The position numbers were made by a program, and so were the translations under genes. A stretch of DNA of 64,000 bases from Streptomyces sp. HUAS YS2 (GTDB taxonomy: Bacteria > Actinomycetota > Actinomycetes > Streptomycetales > Streptomycetaceae): NCBI RefSeq assembly GCF_033343995.1, contig NZ_CP137573.1, positions 6,667,001 through 6,731,000 of the forward strand, written 5' to 3'. How positions within the stretch are numbered: the stretch's first letter is position 1; the number at the start of each line of letters is the position of its first letter. Of the stretch, positions 1-8,214 are shown one piece after another. Under the pieces are notes generated by a model. That model made no database searches. It had not been told where the DNA came from and worked only from the letters and a program-made list of their open reading frames with translations.

Positions 1-2
1 CG

Positions 3-728
3 AAGAACCTGGCGATGGCGGCTCCGGAGCGCACCGCGCTGCTGCTGAGCCCGGCGCTCGTCGGCTTCGCCCGGCTCTGCCGGCCGGTCACGCACGCGCT
101 GGGCGCCTGCGCCCGGGTGGTCCTGCGGGCCTTCCGGGTCGAGCCCAAGGACGAGGTGGAGGCGGTCTTCACCAGCAGCCAGCTCGGCCGCCTCGTCGAG
201 GACGCCGGCCAGGCCGGACTGCTCGACCCGGCCGAGCAGGAGCGACTGGAGGATGCGCTGGAGCTGGGCAGCCGCCCGGTGACGGACGTCCTCATCCGCC
301 CGGCTGCCCTGGTGACGGTCACCCCGTCGGTCACCCCGCGGGAGATCGAGGAGCTGACCGTGCGGACCGGCTACTCGCGTTTCCCGGTCCGGGTCGGGGG
401 CGGCGGGCGGTACGGGTCGTTCATGGGGTTCGTCCACGTCAAGGACGTGCTCGATGTGGAGGACCGGGAGCGGGCCGTGCCGCAGCAGATGTGGCGGCCG
501 ATGGCGACGCTGGGGGCCGAGCTGCCGCTCGACGACGCCCTCACCGTGATGCGCCGGGCAGCCACCCATCTCGCCCAGGTCGCGGACGCCTCCGGCCGGG
601 TCCTCGGCCTCGTGGCGCTGGAGGACGTCCTGGAACTCCTGGTCGGCGAGGTCCGCGATCCCGCCCACCGCGTCACCGTCCCGGCGGCCGCGCGAGCGGA
701 GGGCGCGGAGAAGGCGCTGACCGGCTGA
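3..728 (+). CDS. CBS-domain membrane transporter/hemolysin-like protein (CorC/CNNM type), 5' end missing
   Basis: The reading frame is open to the left edge, so the upstream part (expected DUF21 membrane domain) lies outside the window. The ATG at 15 is probably internal, because the codons before it continue a K-N-L-A sequence typical of the end of the DUF21 region. The visible part has a helix after the membrane domain, then a paired CBS module (about residues 85-220) with the pattern SRFPV...GFVHVKDVL and, in the second half, GLVALEDVLELLVGE. Family knowledge: CBS pairs of CorC/CNNM proteins bind adenosine nucleotides and gate divalent-cation transport. The usual third CorC_HlyC domain appears absent; the protein ends with a short Ala-rich tail after the CBS pair. 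It converges with the AAA ATPase gene, only 10 bp away. Confidence 0.85.
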   Translation, partial: KNLAMAAPERTALLLSPALVGFARLCRPVTHALGACARVVLRAFRVEPKDEVEAVFTSSQLGRLVEDAGQAGLLDPAEQERLEDALELGSRPVTDVLIRPAALVTVTPSVTPREIEELTVRTGYSRFPVRVGGGGRYGSFMGFVHVKDVLDVEDRERAVPQQMWRPMATLGAELPLDDALTVMRRAATHLAQVADASGRVLGLVALEDVLELLVGEVRDPAHRVTVPAAARAEGAEKALTG

Positions 729-738
729 CCCGGCGCCG

Positions 739-2643
739 TCAGGTGCCCGGCGGGTCCTGGGGGTCGCGGTCCGACGGGCCGCGACCCGACAGGACCTCGC
801 CGTACGCCTGCATCAGGTCCGGCAGCCGCAGGGTGGCCAGGTCCTCGCGCGTGGGAGTGCCGGGATAGCCGGAGAGCCGCAGGTCCCGGTACGCGCAGGA
901 CTTCTCGTACAGGGTCCGCAGGAAGCGGCCGTTCCCGAGCTCGTCGATCCAGCTCTGGTCGACCACGTGGCCGCTGATCGAGCGCAGCTCGTCCAGCGAC
1001 TCCTCGTCCCAGCCGTCCCCGTTCGCCGCGGCCAGCACCTCGCCGATCGCGGTGAGTTCGAGCGGCCGGTACGAGGGGAAGTCCACCCGGGTCGTGAACC
1101 GGGACGAGAGGCCGGGGTTGGCGGCCAGCAGCCGGTCCATGCCCTCGGGATAGCCGGCCAGGATCACCACCAGGTGGTCGCGGTTGTCCTCGGCCCGCTT
1201 CAGCAGCACCTGAAGGGCCTCGTCGCCGTACGCGTCGCCCTTGCTGTAGCCGGAGTTGGAGAGCGAGTACGCCTCGTCGACGAAGAGCACCCCGCCCACC
1301 GCCGAGTCGATCAGCTCATTGGCCTTCACCGCCGTCTGACCGAGGAACTCTCCCACCAGATCGGCCCGTTGGGCCTCCACGAGGTGATCGCCGCCGAGCA
1401 GTCCCAGGGCGTAGAAGACCCGGCCGAGGATCCGCGCCACGGTGGTCTTCCCGGTGCCGGACGGGCCGGAGAAGACGAAGTGCCGCTTCGGTGGCTGTAC
1501 GGGAAGACCCTGCTCGGCCCGCAGCCGCGCCATCTCCAGCTGCGCCGACAACGCCTTGACCTGCCGTTTCACCGGCTCCAGGCCGACCATCCGCTCCAGC
1601 TCGGCGAGGGCCTCGGCGAGCAGGGCCGGGTCCGTGGTGCCGGCCGGGAAGCGCGGCGGCCCGGGCTGCTGTGCCGGGACGACCGCCTTCTCCCGCACGC
1701 CGTCCGGCGGCGGGGCCGGCGGCACCGCCCCGGGCGCCGGCTGCGGCGGCTCGCCGGCCAGCCGGAGCCCCTCTCCGAGGGCACCCTCGGTCTCGCACCG
1801 GTCGGCGTCCACGCTGTCCTGGCCGAGACCGCCGAGCGCCACCGCCGCGTACCCCGCCGGGTCGTCGGCGCCCTCGAAGCCGTCGTACTCCGCGATCGCG
1901 GCGAGCCGGGCCGAGGTGTCCATGAACGCCGGGTCGATCCGGTGCACCGCCCGGTACAGCGGGAGCGCGGCGGCGCTGCGGCCGGTGCCCTCGTGCGCCC
2001 GGGCGAGCCAGTACCGCAGCTCCTTGCGCTGCGGCTGCTCGCTGCGGCAGCGCATCAGCGCGGCGGACAGCAGCGGCTCGGCCTGCGCGTACATCTCCAG
2101 GCGGACCCGGGCCATGCCGCCGAAGAGTCCCGCCTCGATCCCGAGCAGCGCGTCGTTCACCAGCGGCTCGGTGTGCCGGACCAACTGGTCCCAGTCCTTC
2201 ACCAGATAGGCGCGGCAGGCGTGCAGGAAGCGGACCTGCGGATCGGTGTCCACCGGCGGCAGTCCGGCGAGCGCCCGGTCCAGCTCGGGCACGTGCCGGC
2301 CGTCCAGCCAGTGCGAGGCGTGCGCGAGGAGCAGGTCGCGGGGGCTCTCCAGGACCGGCTGGACCCACCAGCCCAGCCAGTACCAGGAGTTCAGGGTGCG
2401 GCGGTGCCGGGTCCGCTGCTCGCCGAACCGGTCCCGGTTGCGGTACATCCGCAGCAGCGCGGTGGTGGTGTCGACGCGCAGCGCGTGCAGTCCCAGCCAG
2501 GCGTCCGCCATGCCGGGGTCGGTCCGCACCGCGGCCCGGAACTCCTCCTCGGCCTGCGGGTACGCGCCCATGGTGTACGCGTCGACGCCGCGCAGCCAGG
2601 CGAGCTCGGCCGGGGCGAGCGCGCCGCGCGCGCCACTGTCCAT
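739..2643 (-). CDS. TPR + AAA ATPase of the CbxX/CfqX (EccA-like) family
   Basis: A 634-residue protein. The N-terminal half (about 1-300) is helical and TPR-like, as in EccA; a Pro/Ala-rich linker (about 315-350) follows, then one AAA+ module. Walker A is GPSGTGKTT with the Lys near residue 399. Walker B is VLFVDEAYSL, and a downstream GLSSRF segment carries the arginine-finger region. This order matches CbxX/CfqX AAA proteins and the type VII secretion ATPase EccA. No other type VII secretion gene lies beside it, so an EccA role is only one possibility; a stand-alone remodelling ATPase is equally likely. The ATG at 2643 was chosen because a GGGGGA ribosome-binding sequence sits just upstream; a longer version from further upstream lacks one. 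Confidence 0.88.
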   Translation of the reverse strand: MDSGARGALAPAELAWLRGVDAYTMGAYPQAEEEFRAAVRTDPGMADAWLGLHALRVDTTTALLRMYRNRDRFGEQRTRHRRTLNSWYWLGWWVQPVLESPRDLLLAHASHWLDGRHVPELDRALAGLPPVDTDPQVRFLHACRAYLVKDWDQLVRHTEPLVNDALLGIEAGLFGGMARVRLEMYAQAEPLLSAALMRCRSEQPQRKELRYWLARAHEGTGRSAAALPLYRAVHRIDPAFMDTSARLAAIAEYDGFEGADDPAGYAAVALGGLGQDSVDADRCETEGALGEGLRLAGEPPQPAPGAVPPAPPPDGVREKAVVPAQQPGPPRFPAGTTDPALLAEALAELERMVGLEPVKRQVKALSAQLEMARLRAEQGLPVQPPKRHFVFSGPSGTGKTTVARILGRVFYALGLLGGDHLVEAQRADLVGEFLGQTAVKANELIDSAVGGVLFVDEAYSLSNSGYSKGDAYGDEALQVLLKRAEDNRDHLVVILAGYPEGMDRLLAANPGLSSRFTTRVDFPSYRPLELTAIGEVLAAANGDGWDEESLDELRSISGHVVDQSWIDELGNGRFLRTLYEKSCAYRDLRLSGYPGTPTREDLATLRLPDLMQAYGEVLSGRGPSDRDPQDPPGT

Positions 2644-2815
2644 CGGGTCCCCCACTACCCAACCGCCTTCTCGTGGACGGGATTTGACCGCACCTGGGGG
2701 CATCGTACCTGCGCAGCGCGCGGGCGGGTGAGGGCTCGTGAGCGATCCGGCGACAGTAACCCTGGGTAAGCATCCGGGGTCGCGCGGTGCGGGGGAGAGG
2801 GTGAAGGAGGGCAGA

Positions 2816-2880
2816 ACGAAGCCCCCGATCACGGGGGAACAACCGGGGGCTTCGTGTCCGCGGCGGCTTCGGAAAGCCGC
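2816..2880. terminator. Two consecutive hairpins upstream of the AAA ATPase gene
   Basis: A perfect 12-bp inverted repeat (arms 2816-2827 and 2844-2855, 16-nt loop) is followed at once by a 7-bp stem with a 4-nt loop (2863-2869 and 2874-2880). The pair lies between the divergent or tandem minus-strand genes at 739-2643 and 2958-3584. It is well placed to terminate the minus-strand kinase transcript before the AAA gene. There is no U-tract, as is usual for Streptomyces terminators. Confidence 0.7.
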
Positions 2881-2957
2881 ACATTGAGAACGTAAGACCT
2901 GTACGCCCCGTCGGTCAAGCGGAGTTGGAGCACTCTCGGAAGTCGATGTCCGACTGC

Positions 2958-3584
2958 TCAGTACGCCCGTCCGATGTGGTCACGGTACGTGAAAATCTGG
3001 TTCGGGCCTGGCGCCTCAGAGGGCCCCGGGAGCCACTCGTACCCCTCCGGACGCTCGTGCACCAGCGCGTCCGCGAACGGACGCGAAGGGTCCGTCGCGA
3101 AGTGGCGTGTCTCCGCCACCGTCCAGCCGTCCCAGAAGGTGGACTGGGCCGGTCCGTCCCGGTGCCGGCCCCGGATCCAGGACGCCTCGGGCTCCCGCTC
3201 CATCCACAGCAGCCGCGCCAGATGCGGGCGCAGTGCCCGGCGTCCGGACCCCACGCCCTCGACGAGGACCACGGGGGCGGCGGGCAGCGGGCGGGGCGGC
3301 CCGAAGGTGCGCAGATTCCAGTCGTACGGGTGGTAGTGCGCGGTCTCGCCCCGGGACAGCGGGGCGATCACCTCGGCGAGCATCCGGTCCGTCCAGGAGA
3401 ACAGGTCCTCGTGGCTGGCCAGGTCGTCGAGGTGCAGGACCGGTGCGGAGCCGAGCGCCTCGGCGAGCCGCGCGGCGAAGGTGGACTTCCCCGAGCCGGC
3501 GTGGCCGTCCACCGCGACGAGCCTGACGGGGCCGCAGGACGGCGGCAGGGCGCGCAGGGCGGCGGCGTGGGCGAGCAGGTCCAT
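2958..3584 (-). CDS. Uridine kinase-like P-loop ATP-binding protein
   Basis: A 208-residue P-loop protein with Walker A GHAGSGKST at residues 27-35, right after the strand VRLVAVD. Further on are HLDDL (likely acceptor-binding Asp residues) and VVLVEGVGSGRRAL, the pattern of the uridine kinase/phosphoribulokinase-like fold. The substrate cannot be read from the sequence; in actinobacteria these short proteins are usually annotated uridine kinase-like without proof. The ATG at 3584 gives a start 26 residues before the P-loop, typical for the fold. It is divergent from the secreted peptidase gene at 3783, and the shared 198-bp interval carries the DasR-like site at 3642-3664. Confidence 0.85.
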   Translation of the reverse strand: MDLLAHAAALRALPPSCGPVRLVAVDGHAGSGKSTFAARLAEALGSAPVLHLDDLASHEDLFSWTDRMLAEVIAPLSRGETAHYHPYDWNLRTFGPPRPLPAAPVVLVEGVGSGRRALRPHLARLLWMEREPEASWIRGRHRDGPAQSTFWDGWTVAETRHFATDPSRPFADALVHERPEGYEWLPGPSEAPGPNQIFTYRDHIGRAY

Positions 3585-3641
3585 GGAGCCAGCGTATCGA
3601 GGGAGGACGGCGGCGCCGCAGGTCAGCCCGGCGTGGACGCC

Positions 3642-3664
3642 AGTGGTCGAGACCAATATTGGTC
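3642..3664. promoter_or_regulatory. DasR-like operator overlapped by a 14-bp perfect palindrome
   Basis: AGTGGTCGAGACCAAT at 3642-3657 matches the DasR responsive element AGTGGTCTAGACCACT at 14 of 16 positions (consensus from memory). It runs directly into the perfect palindrome GACCAATATTGGTC at 3651-3664, so the octamer TGGTCGAG occurs twice, at 3644-3651 and 3661-3668. The AT-rich centre is striking in this GC-rich sequence. It lies 119 bp before the secreted peptidase start at 3783 and 57 bp upstream of the divergent kinase start at 3584. Confidence 0.6.
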
Positions 3665-3782
3665 GAGCGACGCGGCGCGAAGCGCTGGCAGAAGCCGCCG
3701 CGAACCCGCGATAGTGGCCCGCAGCTCCCACGCGCAGACCGTCCCTCACCCGCCGTTCCCGCCGAACCCGACCGGGGGTCAC

Positions 3783-5165
3783 ATGACCAGTTCCACTCCG
3801 CGCAGGACCGTGCTGACCGCCGCCCTCGCCGCGGCCGCCGGGGCGGCTGCCGCCGCGCCCGCGGCGAGCGCCGCCGACCGCGACGCGCCATCCGCCGTCG
3901 CCGAACCCTCCGCCGGCCGGCACACGCCCGAGCCCGGGCTCGTCGACAACAGCGGCTGGACCACCTACACCGACTGGCGCTCCGGCGACGCCGCCGGCGT
4001 CCGCGCCGTCGCCGGCCGACGCCCCGGCCTCGTGATCGACACGCCCAACGGGCGCACCGACTACACCGACCCGCACACCGGCACCACATCCACGTGGGAG
4101 TACGCCGCCTGGACCTCCCCGGTCCACGTCTCCACCGTCCCGGCCACCGAGGTCATCGCCTCCTGGAACGCGGACACCCCGGCCGGCACCTGGCTCCAGG
4201 TCGAGCTGACCGGCAGGTACTCGGACGGCACCGCGACCCCCTGGTTCGTCCTGGGCCGCTGGGCCTCCGGCGACGGCGACATCCGACGCACCTCGCTCGA
4301 CGACCAGACGGACGGCAGGAGCACGATCTGGACCGACACCCTCGCCGTCGACGACGCGTCGAGCGGCCTGCGCCTGCTCTCGTACCGGCTGCGCCTCACG
4401 CTGTACCGCACCCCCGGCTCGGGCCTGACGCCCACGGTGTGGCGGCTCGGCGCGATGGCCTCCGACATTCCGGACCGCTTCACCGTCCCCGCCTCGGAGC
4501 CCGGTCCCGCCCGGGAGCTGGCTGTGCCGCGCTACTCCCAGAACACGCACGTCGGGCAGTACCCGGAGTACGACAACGGCGGCGAGGCGTGGTGCAGCCC
4601 CACCTCCTCGCAGATGATCGTCGAGTACTGGGGGCGCCGCCCCACCGCGGACCAGCTGGCCTGGGTGAATCCTTCCTTCGCCGACCCGCAGGTCTGTCAC
4701 GCGGCCCGGTACACCTACGACCACCAGTACGCGGGCTGCGGCAACTGGCCCTTCAACGCCGCCTACGCCGCCTCGTACGACGACATGAGCGCGGTCGTGA
4801 CGCGGCTGCGCTCGCTCACCGACGTGGAGACGCTGATCGCGGCGGGCATCCCGGTCATAACGTCACAGTCCTTCCGCAAGGAGGAGCTGACCGGCGCGGG
4901 CTACGGCACCTCCGGCCACCTGATGACCGTCATCGGCTTCACGGCCGACGGCGACGTCGTCGCGAACGACCCGGCCTCACCGAGCAACGAGGCGGTGCGC
5001 CGGGTCTACAAGCGCCGCGAGTGGGAGAACATCTGGCTGCGGACCAAGCGCTACAACGCGAGCGGGAAGGTGGTGTCCGGCACGGGCGGCGTCTGTTACG
5101 TGTACTTCCCGGCGCAGCCGACCCCCGCACAGCGCAAGGCACTGGCGGCCGTCGGCATCGGCTGA
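3783..5165 (+). CDS. Secreted C39-like cysteine peptidase (Tat-type signal)
   Basis: A 460-residue exported protein. The N-terminus has PRRTVLTAA followed by a long Ala-rich hydrophobic stretch and an ASAA cleavage region at about residues 30-35, a twin-arginine-type signal. The middle (about 50-250) is beta-rich and resembles a carbohydrate- or surface-binding jelly-roll domain. The C-terminal papain-like C39 peptidase domain shows the probable catalytic set: Cys271 in EAWCSPTS, His379 in SGHLMTVIGF and Asp396 in VANDPA. Family knowledge: C39-like domains cleave peptides, but here the domain is a stand-alone secreted enzyme and not part of a bacteriocin exporter. A GGGGG stretch precedes the ATG. 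A strong hairpin ends the transcript at 5182-5215, and a DasR-like site lies upstream. Confidence 0.88.
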   Translation: MTSSTPRRTVLTAALAAAAGAAAAAPAASAADRDAPSAVAEPSAGRHTPEPGLVDNSGWTTYTDWRSGDAAGVRAVAGRRPGLVIDTPNGRTDYTDPHTGTTSTWEYAAWTSPVHVSTVPATEVIASWNADTPAGTWLQVELTGRYSDGTATPWFVLGRWASGDGDIRRTSLDDQTDGRSTIWTDTLAVDDASSGLRLLSYRLRLTLYRTPGSGLTPTVWRLGAMASDIPDRFTVPASEPGPARELAVPRYSQNTHVGQYPEYDNGGEAWCSPTSSQMIVEYWGRRPTADQLAWVNPSFADPQVCHAARYTYDHQYAGCGNWPFNAAYAASYDDMSAVVTRLRSLTDVETLIAAGIPVITSQSFRKEELTGAGYGTSGHLMTVIGFTADGDVVANDPASPSNEAVRRVYKRREWENIWLRTKRYNASGKVVSGTGGVCYVYFPAQPTPAQRKALAAVGIG

Positions 5166-5181
5166 GCCGCCGGCCGGGCCC

Positions 5182-5215
5182 GGGCCCCGTGAGGAAGGTC
5201 TCCCTCGCGGGGCCC
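5182..5215 (+). terminator. Terminator after the secreted peptidase
   Basis: A 13-bp stem with one G-U position: arms GGGCCCCGTGAGG at 5182-5194 and its near complement at 5203-5215. It starts 16 bp after the peptidase stop codon. Confidence 0.8.
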
Positions 5216-5239
5216 CGGTTCCCTGGCGCTGTGGTCGGC

Positions 5240-5392
5240 ATGACCGCCACCGCCCACACCGCCCCCCGCGCCCGTGCCCGCTCCCGCACCGGCGGGCCGG
5301 ACGACCGCGGCCCGAAGATCCTCGAGCACGTCCTGGGCTGGACCCTGGTCGTGCTCCTCGCCGTCCTCGTCACCCGCGCCGGCCTCATGTGA
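5240..5392 (+). CDS. Small single-span membrane protein
   Basis: A 50-residue frame from ATG 5240. The first 25 residues are basic and rich in Arg, Thr and Ala. They are followed by an amphipathic stretch (KILEHVLGW) and one membrane segment (TLVVLLAVLVTRAGLM) that ends the protein. Single-span tail-anchored peptides of this size are common and rarely annotated in Streptomyces. No clear ribosome-binding site precedes the ATG. The gene sits between a terminator and the acyl-CoA dehydrogenase. I do not recognise the family; support is the hydrophobic pattern and codon bias only. Confidence 0.5.
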   Translation: MTATAHTAPRARARSRTGGPDDRGPKILEHVLGWTLVVLLAVLVTRAGLM

Positions 5393-5469
5393 CCCGCGCG
5401 GCGGGCCTGAGCGGCCCGTCGAACGGGCATACATCGGCCCTGTGCGCCACACAGGGAGGAGCGCCCGCC

Positions 5470-6642
5470 ATGTCCGACCGCGCCCCGCAGCAGGTGGAAC
5501 GCCGGCTGCCCACCGACGAGGCGAGGGATCTGCTCGCCCTGGTCCGTGAGATCGCCCAGCGCGAGATCGCGCCCGGCGCGGCCGAGGAGGAGGCCGCCGG
5601 GCACTTCCCCCGCGAGGTCTTCACCCTGCTCTCCGGCGCCGGGCTGCTGGCGCTCCCGTACGAATCGGCCTTCGGCGGCGGCGACCAGCCGTACGAGGTC
5701 TACCTCCAGGTCCTCGAGGAGCTGGCCGCCGTCCGGCTCACCGTCGGCCTCGGCGTCAGCGTGCACACGCTGTCCTGCCACGCGCTCGCCCACTTCGGCA
5801 CCCCGGAGCAGCGGTCCGCCCACCTGCCCGCGATGCTCGGCGGCGGGCTCCTCGGCGCGTACTGCCTGTCCGAGCCGTCCTCCGGCTCGGACGCGGCCGC
5901 GCTGCGCACCCGGGCGGTCCGGGACGGCGACGGCTGGGTGCTCACCGGGACCAAGGCGTGGATCACGCACGGCGGGATCGCCGACTTCTACACCGTGCTG
6001 GCCCGGACCGGCGCCGAGGGCCCCAAGGGCATCACCGCCTTCCTCGTACCCGGGGACGCCGCCGGACTGAGTGCCGCCGCGCCCGAGAAGAAGATGGGCA
6101 TGAAGGGCTCGCCCACCGCCCAGCTCCATTTCGACGGGGTGCGGGTGCCCGACGCGCGCCGGATCGGCGAGGAGGGGCAGGGCTTCACCATCGCGCTCGC
6201 CGCGCTGGACTCCGGACGGCTCGGGATCGCCGCGTGCGCCGTCGGGGTGGCGCAGGCCGCGCTCGACCAGGCGGTCGCGTACGCGACCGGCCGCCGGCAG
6301 TTCGGGCGGCCGATCGCGGACTTCCAGGGGCTGCGCTTCCTGCTCGCGGACATGGCGACCCGGATCGAGGCCGGGCGCGCGCTGTACCTGGAGGCGGCCC
6401 GGCTGCGGGACGCCGGCCGGCCGTTCGCCAAGCAGGCCGCGATGGCCAAGCTGTTCTGCTCGGACGCGGCGATGCAGGTGACCATCGACGCCGTCCAGGT
6501 GCTCGGCGGCTACGGCTACACCGCGGACTTCCCGGTGGAGCGGCTGATGCGCGAGGCGAAGGTGCTGCAGATCGTCGAGGGCACCAACCAGATCCAGCGG
6601 ATGGTCATCGCACGTCAGGTCGTGGGACCAGAGTCCCGCTGA
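5470..6642 (+). CDS. Acyl-CoA dehydrogenase
   Basis: A 390-residue flavoenzyme of normal family length. It has an N-terminal helical domain, the beta domain with YCLSEPSSGSDAAAL (FAD/substrate signature 1) and TGTKAWITHGG, then the C-terminal domain with RRQFGRPIADFQGLRFLLADMA and QVLGGYGYTADFPVERLMREAKVLQIVEGTNQIQR (signature 2 region; the likely catalytic Glu is in VEGTNQ). Family knowledge: oxidises an acyl-CoA to its enoyl-CoA and passes electrons to ETF. Chain specificity (fatty versus branched acyl) cannot be told. The ATG at 5470 has AGGGAGGAG at a good distance, so the in-frame ATG at 5389 is not the start. The 3' end overlaps the convergent hypothetical gene by 38 bp. Confidence 0.95.
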   Translation: MSDRAPQQVERRLPTDEARDLLALVREIAQREIAPGAAEEEAAGHFPREVFTLLSGAGLLALPYESAFGGGDQPYEVYLQVLEELAAVRLTVGLGVSVHTLSCHALAHFGTPEQRSAHLPAMLGGGLLGAYCLSEPSSGSDAAALRTRAVRDGDGWVLTGTKAWITHGGIADFYTVLARTGAEGPKGITAFLVPGDAAGLSAAAPEKKMGMKGSPTAQLHFDGVRVPDARRIGEEGQGFTIALAALDSGRLGIAACAVGVAQAALDQAVAYATGRRQFGRPIADFQGLRFLLADMATRIEAGRALYLEAARLRDAGRPFAKQAAMAKLFCSDAAMQVTIDAVQVLGGYGYTADFPVERLMREAKVLQIVEGTNQIQRMVIARQVVGPESR

Positions 6643-6877
6643 CCCCGCTCGCCCGCACCGTCCGGTCGGCCCAGACGGGCGCCGCGGCGAGCCGGCTCCA
6701 CTCCGGGTCGCGGCGGCCCGGCAGCGTGCGGCCATGGCTGGCCCACTGACGCAGCAGCGCCTGGTAGATGGGCGGGTCGGCGGGCGGCGGGGCCTGCTGC
6801 GGAACCGATTCTTCAGCGCTCGTGTCCACCCGGCGCCAGCGTCCGTACCCGCTCGGCGCGGTGTAGGTCGAGGTCAT
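6605..6877 (-). CDS. Conserved hypothetical protein, 90 residues
   Basis: A 90-residue soluble protein beginning M-T-S-T-Y-T-A-P and carrying a central IYQALLRQWASHGRTLPGR segment ending in DPEWSRL. It looks like a real conserved Streptomyces small protein. I recognise the pattern from streptomycete annotations, but no function is known to me. The last dozen codons overlap the 3' end of the acyl-CoA dehydrogenase on the other strand, which is a little unusual. No strong ribosome-binding site is visible before the ATG at 6877. Confidence 0.65.
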   Translation of the reverse strand: MTSTYTAPSGYGRWRRVDTSAEESVPQQAPPPADPPIYQALLRQWASHGRTLPGRRDPEWSRLAAAPVWADRTVRASGVSGTLVPRPDVR

Positions 6878-7025
6878 GCCCGGCTCAACGCGTTCCGCCC
6901 CGGCCGGGTCACCGTCGCGGGCAATCGAGCGAAGGTTCGTCCCTTACCCGGGGCCGGTGCGGCCGGGGAGGCGGTACCGGAGCGGGGAAGCGCGACGCGC
7001 ACGACTCTGGTCCACCGAGGAGTTT

Positions 7026-7041
7026 CTGACGTACCGTCAAT
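7026..7041. promoter_or_regulatory. TGACG-N3-CGTCA operator before the lipocalin-like/APH pair
   Basis: TGACGTACCGTCA at 7027-7039 is an inverted repeat with 5-bp arms and a 3-bp spacer, ending 28 bp before the ATG at 7068. The same architecture with longer arms occurs at 51287-51303 before the DUF35/thiolase pair. This suggests one repressor, possibly TetR family, controls both. Confidence 0.55.
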
Positions 7042-7067
7042 TTCCCTTCGTGACCAGGAGGTCAGCC

Positions 7068-8204
7068 ATGCCCGTGGGACCGCACGCCGACGACCGGCCC
7101 GTCGCCCTCGACGAGTACCCGGTCCATCAGGCGCCGCTCTCGATGAAGCACCACGTCAGCGGCGACCGCAACGCCTACGACCGGTGCATCTTCCATGTGT
7201 TCGACCACACCGGCCGCGCCCTGCTCATCGCCGGACTCGGCGTCTACCCCAACACCGGGGTCATCGACGCCTACGCCACCCTGCGCACCGGCGACCGGCT
7301 GCACGCGGTGCGTGCCTCCGACGCCCTCGGCGAGGACCGCATGGACCTCTCCGTCGGCCCGCTGCGGATCACCGTCGACGAACCCCTCGAGCGGCTCACC
7401 CTGCACTGTGCCGCCGACCCCGGCGACCCCGACGGGCTCTCCTTCGACCTCACCTGGACCGGCGACTTCCCCGCCGTCTGGGAACCGCACCACACCCAGC
7501 GCCGCGGCGACCGCCTCACCCTGGAGGGCCGGCGCTTCGTCCAGGCCGGCCACTGCACCGGCGTGATCCGGGCCGGCGGCGAGGAGTTCGCGGTCACCGC
7601 GGGGGAGTGGACCGGAACCCGCGACCGCAGCTGGGGCGTCCGCCCCATCCCCGGCGAAGAACCCGGCCGTGCCGACGAGTTCCGTCCCGAGGGCTTCCAC
7701 TGGCTCTGGATCCCGATGCGCTTCGACGACCGCTTCGTCATGGTCATCGCCCAGGAGGACGCAGACGGCTACCGCACCCTCAACGAGGCCGTCCTCGTCC
7801 GCAACGGGCAGCGCGACACCCAGCTCGGCTGGCCCCGCACCGACATCGCCTACCGTTCCGGCACCCGCCACCCCGAGCGGGCCGTCGTCCACCTCACCGA
7901 CCCGGCCGGCAAGCCCGTCGAGATCGGCGTCGAGATCCTGGCCTCCTCCCCGCTCGCCGTCGGCGCCGGCTACCCGCCTGCCGCCGACTGGCAGCACGGC
8001 ACCTGGCAGGGCCGCGGCTGGACCGACCGCCGGGTGTACGACCTCTCCGACCCGGCCGCGCACCCCATGGCCGCCTTCGGCGTCACCGACCACGCCGCCC
8101 GCTTCACCCTCGACGGCCGCACCGGATACGGGATCTTCGAGCACGGGTCCTTCGGCCGCCACGACCCCAGCGGCTTCGCCGACTACGCCGCCACCGCCGA
8201 GTGA
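7068..8204 (+). CDS. Lipocalin-like (CrtC/DUF7064-7065-type) protein of unknown function
   Basis: A 378-residue protein beginning MPVGPHADDRPVALDEYPVHQAPLSMKHHVSGDRNAYDR. The repeated beta-strand pattern (FDLTWTGDFPAVWEP, TGTRDRSWGVRP) fits the double-lipocalin fold of hydroxyneurosporene synthase-like proteins that accompany aminoglycoside phosphotransferase-like kinases in lipid and steroid catabolic clusters. No catalytic activity can be assigned. The start is fixed by a perfect AGGAGG at 7056-7061, six bases before the ATG; a longer in-frame version from 6876 has no such site. The kinase-like gene follows after 10 bp, so the two are likely co-transcribed from the operator-bearing promoter near 7030. 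Confidence 0.8.
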   Translation: MPVGPHADDRPVALDEYPVHQAPLSMKHHVSGDRNAYDRCIFHVFDHTGRALLIAGLGVYPNTGVIDAYATLRTGDRLHAVRASDALGEDRMDLSVGPLRITVDEPLERLTLHCAADPGDPDGLSFDLTWTGDFPAVWEPHHTQRRGDRLTLEGRRFVQAGHCTGVIRAGGEEFAVTAGEWTGTRDRSWGVRPIPGEEPGRADEFRPEGFHWLWIPMRFDDRFVMVIAQEDADGYRTLNEAVLVRNGQRDTQLGWPRTDIAYRSGTRHPERAVVHLTDPAGKPVEIGVEILASSPLAVGAGYPPAADWQHGTWQGRGWTDRRVYDLSDPAAHPMAAFGVTDHAARFTLDGRTGYGIFEHGSFGRHDPSGFADYAATAE

Positions 8205-8214
8205 GGAGCAGCCC

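Noticed and set aside
739..2643. EccA of a type VII secretion system
   Set aside because: The protein has the EccA-like TPR plus CbxX/CfqX layout, but no EccB-E, EsxA/B or mycosin gene is nearby, so a secretion role is not claimed.
967..2769. A 600-residue plus-strand frame opposite the AAA ATPase
   Set aside because: Antisense shadow; the minus-strand protein has Walker A and B motifs.
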